A DNA stretch of 64,000 nucleotides, taken from assembly GCA_947650285.1 (NCBI GenBank), contig CANTFL010000254.1, positions 1 through 64,000 on the forward strand, in the 5' to 3' direction. Below are positions 45,413 through 55,008 of this stretch, one piece after another (the first letter of the stretch is position 1; each line of letters begins with the position of its first letter). The position numbers were made by a program, and so were the translations under genes. This DNA comes from Hyaloperonospora brassicae. Its lineage: Eukaryota; Oomycota; Peronosporomycetes; Peronosporales; Peronosporaceae. The notes beneath the pieces are model-generated. The model did no database searches. It was not told the origin of the DNA and saw only the letters and a list, made by a program, of their open reading frames with translations.

Positions 45413-45550
45413 ATGCCGCCCAAGCCCTCGACAGCCAAAGACGCCGAAGACGCGCAGAAACAGCGGCAGACGAACCTCGAAATTGATCTGCTCAAGAGCG
45501 CGTGGATCCAAAAGGACCGCGAGTCGCCCCCGAGCAATGGGAAACAGTAA
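45413..45550 (+). CDS. conserved microprotein 2 (45 aa)
   Basis: An open frame of 45 codons, MPPKPSTAKDAEDAQKQ to SPPSNGKQ, intronless. Residues 19-37 (QTNLEIDLLKSAWIQKDRE) match microprotein 1 with two substitutions (N to S, R to Q). The head is Lys/Asp/Ala-rich and the tail short and polar, so only the core is conserved. It lies 3.3 kb downstream of its paralogue on the same strand, consistent with an old tandem duplication whose flanks have since diverged. The leader is TAC/CTC-rich. Function unknown. Confidence 0.7.
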   Translation: MPPKPSTAKDAEDAQKQRQTNLEIDLLKSAWIQKDRESPPSNGKQ

Positions 45551-47655
45551 CGGCAGCCACTGCATAGCAAGGAACGGACGAAGGCGAGACGACGACAGAC
45601 GGGTCTCGTTGCTCGCCGTCAGCCATCCTCGTTGGGTGGTCACGGGAGGGAGGGAGAAGGAGGGAGGAAGGGGGGGGACTGGGCCCATTGTCGCGACGTT
45701 GAACTTGATGGGAGCTCGACGACAAAAGGACTGGCAGTCATCGACCGCAACGAGAGAGAAGCAGCTGCGACGGAGGGACTTGCAGTCACGCAGGTTGACA
45801 GACAGAGTGACGGGCAGACAGACAGACAGACAGACCGACAGATAGACAGACGGGTAGGAAACCAGCGATTCGTGCTCAGCTGCGCTGCTGTATTCGACGG
45901 TGCTCGGACCTTTCAGTGGACCTTCTTGGACCAGAGCTCGACCGAGGGAGGAACAAAACTGGGACCAGCGACGGTCGGTCGGTTGGCACTGCAGTCGCCG
46001 AGAACAACGGTGCAGCTTTCGTGTGGGTGGGTATAGGAGATAGAGAGAGATAGAAGAGAGAGAGAGAGAGAGTCAAGTAGACATCGCGCACGACCGGTCA
46101 ATAGAGTGCGCGAGTGTGTGTTTACATTGTGATAGAGACGAAGAAGAAGACGTGAAGAAGAAGAAGGAAGTAGTAAGTTATACGCAAATATATAAACGAA
46201 TGTCAAGCGCCTCAAGTGATCAGTCGATCCATTGTCCATTGATCCACTGGTCGTCAGTCTCATATTGAAATGGGGGGGATACAGCTGCAGGATACGGCTT
46301 CGGCGGCACGAGTGAGTACCTCACGTCACTCGTGTGTGTAGCTCCTGAACAAGTCAAACGAGAGAGAGCCGTAGACGAAGTCCTTTGGCCGCACTACGCG
46401 TGCACTCGTTGTCCCAAGTGGCGCTCTACAAGCCAACGTGACGCTCTCTTTCGAGCACCGTCTACAGCCGTCTCGTGCTGCAACTGTTTTTTTCTCGCCG
46501 ACCGTCACATGCGACTGCAGTCTGTTCACGTAGCATCGACTCTTCTGTCGTCCGCCGCTGCCTGTCTGATGCTTGAGATCACTCTATGCGTAGACGCGCT
46601 ACAGGTGGTCAGTCGTCTGCCGTGGGGCTGTATTGTCTGCACGAGCGCCTTCTTCAGCCACGAGATGGACCAAAAGATATGCGCAGCACAGGTCGGTCGG
46701 TACCCACCCACGCGACAGCCACGTTGCACTGCGTTTGCCTACACACTGCAACAGTCTCTTGTCGTGTTCGTCAGTTTATCCACAATGACATTGTCGAATT
46801 GGTGCGTGCAAGCGACACACTCCAACGAAAAAGCCTCTTCCTCTCTCTCGATCTCTCTCTCGCTCTCTCTCTCGATCGATCTCTCTCTGGACGTAGCGCT
46901 GCTCCTTGTGGCCATCAGGTAGCGATTCCTTTCGGCACGTTCGAGACTCGGTCAATACACATGACTCGGGACGATACGACATCAACGCACGACGATCTAT
47001 CGGCATAGAATAGAAGCGAGCATCAGGTACAGGCGACCACCTGCGCGTCGCGCGTTGATTCCATCTGTCCTCGCGCCTCTTTCTACCAGTGTGTAACGAC
47101 TCGTTTGTCGTCGGCGATCAGGTCGTCGCCGGCATCAGACGGTTATAGTATGGCCTCGATCGCTTCTTCGCAACGAGATAGCGCCTGTTGCAGCTACAGA
47201 CTCTCGAAAAGCGTCCATCGATCGGCCTCCTATCAACGGCAGTCAACGTCGATACAGCACCTCTGTAGACGATCGTTGCCGCGGGGTGTGTCTCGAGCGA
47301 GCACTGTGGCTATCGTATGCTCTGACTATCGCTGTCATCGACAGTCAACTGCCAGGGCACGTCATGCAGTTGTGTTTGAGCCAACGTGTCGCCCCGACGA
47401 TCGAGCTGTCTATCTGCCTGAAAGTCGACTATGACTGCCTCCACTTTGCCTCGTCGTGTGCGTGTTGAGGCTTTGCGTCTATCCAGAGTTCCTGCACCTT
47501 GAAGTTCGTCGCCCGGTCTTGCCGTCAAGACGACGAGTCCAGGGCCATGCGGTGTTTCCACGCGGTGGAAAGCATCGCGATGAGGATAGTGGAACAGCCT
47601 GCGGTCGTCCTCTCGACACGCATGTGCGACGCAACAGTTGCGTTTCGATCGATAA

Positions 47656-47724
47656 TGACTGACTGACTGACTGACTGACTGACTGACTGACTGACTGACT
47701 GACTGACTGACTGACTGACTGACT
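47656..47724. repeat. (TGAC)n microsatellite, about 17 copies
   Basis: An uninterrupted tetranucleotide array of about 69 bp, the longest perfect microsatellite of the window apart from the GTA tract at 7.1 kb. Confidence 0.95.
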
Positions 47725-48657
47725 TCTTCCCCATGTCATCCGCTCGTACTGGGGGGGAGAAAGCCGATACGCGGCCACAAGGTGTCACAAAGACAGAGAA
47801 AGATAGCGAGGCACAACAGCCGTCACGCAGACCACGTCGATAGGGCAACGGCTGGAGAAAAGCACACATGGAGAACCTGAGTCGTCGAAAGCAGCGGTCG
47901 CTATTCTTTGTAGCTCTTCGTGGCCGCTTTTGACCGTCGTCAACACCTGAGCTCGCTAGTGCTCGGAGCGATTTCCATCAACGAATATCAAGAGAGAGAG
48001 AGAGAGAGAGGGACAATTGAGAGCACTTGTCCATAGCACAGTGTGGACCTCTCTAAGTGTGGACAGCTTTTCTGCTTCTCGCTGGTCGTACAGGTCGCTC
48101 GATGGGTCCTCCTGGCAAGCGAACGTCGTAGTGCCCCGTCCCACGTGGCAGTGGCCTCGACAAGGCGCCACTTGCGCGCGCGGCTCGTCTTGCCAGGCCA
48201 GAAAATGGTCCTGTCTGGCAGAAGGGAGTGACGACGCGCTCGAACCCACAACGAGACGCTGCGAACGTGCGCAAAACAATCTCAAGATACGTTCCATGCA
48301 CGTGCATCGTGGCCGTCTCCCCGAAATGCACGCGGCAGACAGTGCATTTGGTTTATCGACCTCACAACGACAGCCACAATGACAACTATCGAGACGCCGC
48401 AGCTTCCGACGTGGTGTCACGTGCCACTTGACGGTAAACTATCCGCCGCTCTATGGAAACTAATTCCTTTGATTGCTGAGGCTGTTGACCGGTATGACGG
48501 ACCTGTCGTACTGTGTGTGTGTGACTGTGTCTGTCCTTTGGCTGCTGTAACTAGTCGATCGTCACGTAGAAACATGTCGCTTTATCTAACGCTATCGGTC
48601 GATCATAGTCGAGGAAGGATACGCCCCTGTGTCGACCGAGAAGTGCATTTACGAATA

Positions 48658-48695
48658 GTGTTACGGCGGCACCGAAAGCTGTGCCGCCGTAACAC
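48658..48695. repeat. perfect 15-bp inverted repeat (hairpin)
   Basis: Left arm GTGTTACGGCGGCAC (48658-48672), 8-nt loop (48673-48680), right arm GTGCCGCCGTAACAC (48681-48695). The complementarity is exact and G+C-rich. It is not near a supported gene end. Confidence 0.9.
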
Positions 48696-49242
48696 CAGTT
48701 GGGTTTCCTCGCGACTCGACGTCGTCTCTATCGTTCCTGTCCGCTGAACGATAAAGCACTCTATTCGGGCGACGCTCGACGGGTCGTCAGAGGTCGTTGA
48801 ACCAAACCCTTCAACAGGAAATTTCTCGACAGTCGGTCCATGTGGTAGAGGGCGTTGACCCTGCGACAACGCGATGGTCGGGTACAGGACCTCCTCGTTC
48901 CGTGCGCGTTCGTCGAACGTTGCTTCGATTCGCCAACGAACGTGTCAAGAACTAGTCGACAGAAGCTGCGAGGAAACCAAAATCACTCTGTTGCATTCAG
49001 TGAGTTGTCCGTGCAGAAAGAGCACAGTGACAATACGAGTGCAGTCGAGTAAGTCCATGTGGAGGGAGACACCGGACCGGTACAGTTGTTGCCGCTTCTG
49101 GTGTCGTTTTTTACAATCGAGAGCTATACTGTGACGTTCGAAACGATCAGTCAACTCGGGTACTGGCGTCTGTCGAGTTCAACTCTTGACAAGTCTCCAG
49201 TGATTCCTTTCCGTCTCGCAATGGTACATCGTAGTCGAATAG

Positions 49243-50686
49243 CTACTGTCGTCGATCCAGCAGCTTCCTTACAACAACATCTGCTATCGCGAGCGACGCA
49301 GTAAGACCGGGAGACTCGATCCCACAAAGATGCACGAGACCTGGTATGCCATGCACACGTTCATCCTGGCAAGATGTAGTCAGCACGACAACCGCCACTA
49401 CACTCACTCGTGCACAAGTACACAACGTAGCAACAAGTAGACGTACGGCAATGTAAAAGTCCTCAGCGATCTTGCCGTCTATCGTGATCTTGGGACGGAT
49501 ACCGCAATAGTCGGCTTCTAACAAGTCTGCGCGCGCGTCAGGCCAGTATGCCCGAATTCTCTCGGCAAAGTGCTCTGCTTTTGACGAGTCGGGCTGATAG
49601 TCGATTCCGTCTACCCACTCAACGTCCGGTCCGAAGCGGACATTGCCCGCCAAATCAATCGTTGCGTGTACACCGAGGCCGCCAACTTCAGGAATCGGAT
49701 ACACCAAGCGTCTAAAGAAGCAGATCTTGTGAATATACACCCATACATACACATATACACACCAGTATTCTCCGATTAGCAGTGCTCGTACCTGAATGGC
49801 CGATGTGCTGCACTGAGCTTAAAGTACGTGCCCTTCGCGAACCGTTCCGGGACGCGTGGAAGCGGTCGTCCCACAGAGTGCTGTCCATCCGTCGACACGA
49901 TCTTGTCCACGAGCTCCGGCGCGAACATGCCCGTAGCATTGACAAAGTAGTCACACTCGACTTCCTGCTCCCTTTCTCCATCGTTCGCCATTGCTCGAAT
50001 CACAAATGTCTTGGCCTTTGCATCATACGTGCCTCCACACACAGCAGTCGCTCGTGCTACCATCATCCCATGCGCTTCTGCATCCCCTTGCAACGCTTGC
50101 AGTAGTGCGTGGGAGTCCACGATGCCAGTCGACGGGGACCAAATGGCTTCGTGACAGTGCACATGGGGCTCCATCTCTTGCGCCTCGCTGCTTGTAAGCA
50201 GCTGCAAGTCCCGTACGCCATTGTCCAGACCTTGCTGCCAAATCGACTGCAACTGCTTTTGCTGGTGGGCGTGGGCCACAATGAGCTTGCCACATTGTGC
50301 AAACGGGACGTGGAACGCCCTGCAGAAATCGTAGAGCTGCTGTCGGCCTGGAACACAGAGTCGCGCTTTCCAGCTCGTTGTGGCGTAGTAGATCCCAGCT
50401 ACACGAGACCCTCACGCACCAAACAAAACCACTGGTGGTCAGGCCAACGCCGTGATCCGAAATGGGTACACACCATGAACTTGATGTACACCACACCACA
50501 CGCACCATGCACGACTTCGCTGCTGCGCGCGCTGGTTTCCTGGCCCACGCGCGCGTTTTGCTCGAGCAGGAGCACGTTCGCCCCTTGGCGAGCAGCCGTG
50601 CGTGCAACCGCGAGCCCCACGACGCCAGCGCCTGCAACCACGACGGTCTGTGACGGCAGGTAGCGACAGAGGGGCCTGGACGCCAT
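49243..50686 (-). CDS. L2HGDH: L-2-hydroxyglutarate dehydrogenase-like FAD oxidoreductase
   Basis: Oxidises L-2-hydroxyglutarate to 2-oxoglutarate in mitochondria (family knowledge). Four exons, 50506-50686, 49792-50398, 49447-49711 and 49243-49365, give 391 aa with all phases consistent. The start is ATG 50686 (MASRPLCRYLPSQ). The Rossmann FAD motif is VVVAGAGVVGLAVARTAARQG near residue 15, followed by LLLEQNARVGQETSARSSEVVH and GIYYATTSWKARLCVPG, typical of the DAO-type fold. The C-terminal half has YFVNATGMFAPELVD, PIPEVGGLGVH, RFGPDVEWV, GIRPKI and GIESPGLTASLAIADVV, which fit the shorter bacterial-type branch of the family. Introns are 80-107 nt. It shares a 133-bp promoter region with the divergent PDCD2 gene. 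Confidence 0.92.
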
Positions 50687-50819
50687 GCCGAGGTGGCGTG
50701 CTTGGTGTTGATTGGCTGAAATACCGATGGGTTGAAAGTGGTGGACCGCACACCAACAACCCCTGGCCACCAGCCGATCGGGTGATGGTCAAGTTGCAGT
50801 CACTGGTCGCCAGTGCCTC
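50687..50819. promoter_or_regulatory. 133-bp divergent promoter, L2HGDH / PDCD2
   Basis: The two start codons face away from each other with only 133 bp between, so the 5' leaders and both promoters are compressed here. No TATA box or clear repeated element. Confidence 0.5.
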
Positions 50820-52243
50820 ATGAGCGCAAGGAACGTGGACGACGACGACCGGGAGCTGGACAGTGACGACGTGCCCGTGGAACTTGGCTTCGTGTGCGAT
50901 GACGCGCCGCTGGTGCATGCAAAGGTCCTGCACAACGAGCCAAATTGGACTGCCTGGGACGGAGGCAAAGTGGGCGGCCGACCGAGCTGGCTGTACCCAT
51001 GTGCTGCAGCTGTTCCCTCGACGACGGAGCTCCAGTGCTGCGCGTGCAGTCATCCGCTGTCTTTTTTGCTGCAGATTTACTGTCCCCTGGACGACGAAGT
51101 CGATGCGTTCCACCGCAGTCTCTATGTCTTTCTCTGCCGCTCGGCCGGCTGTGCTCGTCAAGGCGACGGAAAGGCGTTTCGCCTGCAGTTGCCACGGGAC
51201 AATGCGTTCTACGCAGCAACTGGCGGTGCCACTGCACTGAAAGTTGAGAAAGCGCAGTTATCGATCGGCTTTTGTGTGTTGTGTGGCCAGCGCGCGACGT
51301 TCACGTGCAGTGCCTGTCGTGTGGCACAGTACTGCAGTAAACGCCATCAGAAAGACCATTGGACGGCTGGAGGGCACAAACAGACGTGTGCTCAGTGGTG
51401 CGTGATGGATGAAAGCTGTTGTTGTGCTTGTTGTCGACACTGAGCGTTGGGAAGTGCTAATGGGTGAAGTGGTGGATGACAGTTTGGAGACGCACGTGCT
51501 GGTCGAGTCGGACGAGGCGCGAGAGAAGATGATCGCGACAGGGTCGACGTACGTCTTTCCGGAACGAATTTTGGAGATTGACCATGAACCAGACAGCCGA
51601 GAAGCGGCGAATCAGTACGTTGGTACTTGCAGCTGACGTGCAGTTGTGACTGGGTTGGCTGACACGTATGTGGTTGTTAGACACGAAGCAAAGATGATGG
51701 CAGAGTTCGAGAAAGGTGAGAAGAGCTGTTGTGTAGCGTGCTACATACGATCGATGCTCGAATAGCTGACAAGTGATCACGTTTCTTGGTTTCTCAGGCA
51801 AGACTCAGGAAATTAACGACGATGACGACACGGATCTGGATGTGACGCAGCAAGAGCTGAACGAGGCTCTAGGCCATACGACAGAACAAGATGAGCAGTA
51901 CGTGCGCTTTCTCACCAGAGTTGCGATTGCAAGAGATCAGGTGTTGCGCTACTCTCGCTGGGAGGACGAAGCTGTGCTATGGGTGCATTCGAAGGGCATG
52001 CTTACCAGCAGTGTGCCGCCATGTGAACGGTGTGGCAGTGAGCGTAAGTTCGAGTTCCAAGTGCTGCCACAGCTGCTGAATTACTTGGGCGTAGACAAGC
52101 AAAGCTCTCTTGGCGACATCACGTCGCGCAGTTGCGAGTGGGGAACGCTTGCCGTTTACACGTGTGCAAAGAGTTGCCCACTTGAGACCCAATGCGCCCA
52201 AGAATACCTTCACTACCAACCGGCCTATGCTGGTACTGCGTAA
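50820..52243 (+). CDS. PDCD2: PDCD2/Tsr4-like ribosome assembly chaperone
   Basis: PDCD2 and yeast Tsr4 chaperone ribosomal protein uS5 (Rps2). Four exons, 50820-51397, 51483-51614, 51681-51715 and 51798-52243, keep one frame; 396 aa. The start is ATG 50820. N-terminal markers are KVGGRPSWLYP, the TELQCCACSHPLSFLLQIYCPL zinc ribbon and FHRSLYVFLCRSAGC. A MYND finger follows: CVLCGQRATFTCSACRVAQYCSKRHQKDHW...HKQTC. The C-terminal PDCD2_C part shows YSRWEDEAVLWVHSKG, PPCERCGSERKFEFQVLPQLLNYL and WGTLAVYTCAKSC. The acidic linker DDDDTDLD sits in exon 4. Introns are 66-85 nt, two with GTACGT or GTGCGT donors. Confidence 0.93.
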
Positions 52244-52516
52244 AGAGTAGCAGACCAGGTTGGTTCTAATCAACATGACAAGTAGCATGTTAGTAGTCAA
52301 GCTCGTACCTGATGTGTCTTGGTCATTATGCATCTGATGTTGCGTCCAGATTCTTGAGAGACCGCGACCACTGCGTTGGGCACATCGTGCTACTAGACCA
52401 TCAACAATGTTCTTCCGCCATATCAAGACTTTCGCCATTGTCAACACCCTAAGCAACGCCAAAGCTTCAAGTGCATTGTGTGAAAAGAATCGCTGGTCGT
52501 CAGCTTACAAGATTGA
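52244..52516. other. short intergenic region
   Basis: 273 bp between PDCD2 and the BAR-like gene, both on the plus strand. No feature seen. Confidence 0.4.
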
Positions 52517-53803
52517 ATGTCTTCACTGCGTGTACGCACCAAGAACAAACTCATGATGGCTCTGGGCCTTGTAACGCCCAGTACAAACGTAGCGTTCGAT
52601 TTGGTCTACTCGGATTTTGAGCCGACACTGGAACGGCTTGCAACGCTGGACTCGGTGCTGAGAACGTACCTTTACTCCATCAAAAGGTTCCACGGTGCTG
52701 CAAGTCCAGTGATGGTCGCTTTGGACGACTTGTCATCAGGAGACAACCGTTCGACAGGCTATCGTCAGTCTTCTACCGGATCGTTCGAAGTCAAAAAATT
52801 TGCTGGCGAAGCTCGAGTGGCATGCGCTACAATGGATCGGACAGTTCTCCAAGAAACGTGTGACCGACTCGAGCTTGAAGTCCTGGTACCCGTGACCAAG
52901 TGGCTGCAACATGCTCGAAACCTCGAAAGCAAAGCATTGGCTTTTCGAAGGCAGAAGACACTTTACGATCACTATTCGCGCAAGGTGGTGGCATTGCGAG
53001 AAGCGCACGAAAAGCGTGTCGGCAGCGGTCGAAGCGAAAGGACGAAAGCGACGGAGCGAATGTTTCGCAACAAGCAAAAGCTCGTTGCTACGACACAAAT
53101 GTACACGCAATTATCCGAGACCATTGTCCGTGAACTGCGTGCGTTTGCCGTGGCACGAGATGCTACATTGGCACCGCTTCTTTACCGTGTACTACATGGC
53201 CGCATTGTGTACGCAAAGCGAATGAACGAAGCTGCGCATTGCATTCGTGCGCTTGTCGAAGAGAACTTGGAGAAGAGTGAGCAGTGTGGGATAGTCGGTG
53301 GATTATCAGTGGACACTCGAGGTGGTGAGTATCTGAAGTCACAAGTGAATGTCGTGACCGCTGCTACGACTCCAGTTTCAGCCAAGGCCATGGTGCATGA
53401 GTCTCCATTCAGGACGTTTGTCAGTGGAAGTTCTTCACAAGCGGCAACTCATGTGAATACGCTCAAGTCTGCTTGTAATGATGCTGGAAGGGCATGTGCC
53501 TCACCATCCGCATCGTGGTCAAAAAGGAAGATGCAGGTACCTTTTCGGATGCGTCAAAGTGCTTACTTGCCGTCGAAACTTGGCTACACACCACCACACG
53601 GCGTTCCACACGTCACGAATGGAAGCGTGACTACGAATACTGCTGCTGCAACCAGGTCTTATGGCAACGATTGCTCGGTGTCAGCCGTTTCGACTGCACC
53701 CGCCGAAACCTCATCCTCGGTCAGTCGCTCTTTGCCATCAGTCGCTACGACCGGTTTCTGGAATATATTTTCAGGCGCGTCAGCTCCGTCGGATGGATTG
53801 TGA
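52517..53803 (+). CDS. BAR-like domain protein
   Basis: A single exon of 428 aa. Residues about 20-255 are helical with heptads and high charge: YSDFEPTLERLATLDSVLRTYLYSIKRF, LELEVLVPVTKWLQHARNLESKALAFRRQKTLYDHYSRKV, KQKLVATTQMYTQLSETIVRELRAFAVARDATLAPLLYRVLHGRIVYAKRMNEAA. This pattern fits the amphiphysin-type BAR domain, which senses or bends membranes. The C-terminal 170 residues are Ser/Thr/Ala-rich and probably disordered, with no SH3 domain. Membrane trafficking is inferred from the fold. Confidence in the exact family is moderate. Confidence 0.75.
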   Translation: MSSLRVRTKNKLMMALGLVTPSTNVAFDLVYSDFEPTLERLATLDSVLRTYLYSIKRFHGAASPVMVALDDLSSGDNRSTGYRQSSTGSFEVKKFAGEARVACATMDRTVLQETCDRLELEVLVPVTKWLQHARNLESKALAFRRQKTLYDHYSRKVVALREAHEKRVGSGRSERTKATERMFRNKQKLVATTQMYTQLSETIVRELRAFAVARDATLAPLLYRVLHGRIVYAKRMNEAAHCIRALVEENLEKSEQCGIVGGLSVDTRGGEYLKSQVNVVTAATTPVSAKAMVHESPFRTFVSGSSSQAATHVNTLKSACNDAGRACASPSASWSKRKMQVPFRMRQSAYLPSKLGYTPPHGVPHVTNGSVTTNTAAATRSYGNDCSVSAVSTAPAETSSSVSRSLPSVATTGFWNIFSGASAPSDGL

Positions 53804-55008
53804 ACAAGCAGAGAATGGGGTTGCTGCAGAGACTCGAGTTGAGAAGTGCTTTGGCAGTATCTGCTTTGATGGCTGGCTATAAAGTCACGTACTTGGGGTA
53901 CGTCCATATTGGCGAGGCCGACAGCTACCACGCCACTACGGCACTTGAAGAACTGCAGTATCGCACTGGTCAATACCTCGAGTAAGCACTTCTTTCTAGT
54001 ACATCTGGAGACGAGTACGTCTTTGCAGCGACACTTTGGCTGTTCAAGGTCCGATACAAAGTGGATGGATACTGAGCATGGTAAACTTCATGGCTACTTT
54101 ATGGCTAAGAAGCTGGTTCGTGTACGATCTATACAAGCAAAATGGTCGAGTAGTGTTGACTTTCCACGACAAGCCAACGTAACCATCAACAAATGAGACG
54201 GCTAGCAGCACATGTGCAGTAGATGGAACCACTTGCTTGTTGTTCAATGTTACAGTTGATGTGAGATGCTTTCACCAGTGGCCGTGTTAGAAGCTTTGTC
54301 GGACACAACATGCAAGAACGAACGAAGGTGTTGCCTCAGTTTGGATGATGCTAGCAAAAGCCGAGCAAGCACCTGCCACTCATACGAGCAAGTATCGATC
54401 GAGCTCCGTCGTCGAGCATACCTGTGGTTGGGCTCGCAAATGTCTATCCCAAGTTTGTATTACGATGTAGGAAACCGACCGAGCAGTAAGGCTCAAACTC
54501 ACAAAGAGTGCGCGAATGTGCTTACGAAACAACAACTTTGCGTCATGCGATGTTGTAGTTGCTCGTAACGATACTATCGACAGCCGTCATAACGCACTAA
54601 CAAATACGAGGAACCAAGTCATAGTCTCTGCACAGTGCAGCGACGCAGCACATGAACCGTTAACAAAACAAAGGAATTGTTGGGTCTCGTGGTGCAAAGT
54701 ATCAACAAAGTGTCGAAAAGTGCCGTTATGTTCCATTGTACTATGGGAAAGCACTCAAACGAGCAGTGCGATGATCCCAATAACGATACTGTGCGAATCG
54801 CATTGCACTGTTTGTCGAGCAATTGCATGACTCAGTGCTGTATTTCCTGCCATGTCAGCTACTCGCTTGTGCTGCTTGGCCTCTACCGTCTATTGCATCC
54901 AGTCACGTTATATACTATCTATTGCCTCGCCACGACGTCTCGTAACTTGACACTTCTATATACCCTGGTACACTCCTCCATACGCGTCACGCGAAGGTCA
55001 CGGGTAAT
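53804..55008. other. 1.2-kb intergenic region
   Basis: 3' flanks of the convergent BAR-like and kinesin genes. Frames of 95-126 codons without recognisable content. No repeat seen. Confidence 0.5.

Larger units (their letters stand above)
45551..49242. other. 3.7-kb gene-free region
   Basis: GACA repeats (about 45812-45850), GA runs (about 46042-46072 and 47992-48012), CTCT runs (about 46845-46890), a long TGAC array (47656-47724) and a perfect hairpin (48658-48695). Frames up to 196 codons show no domain. Confidence 0.5.
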
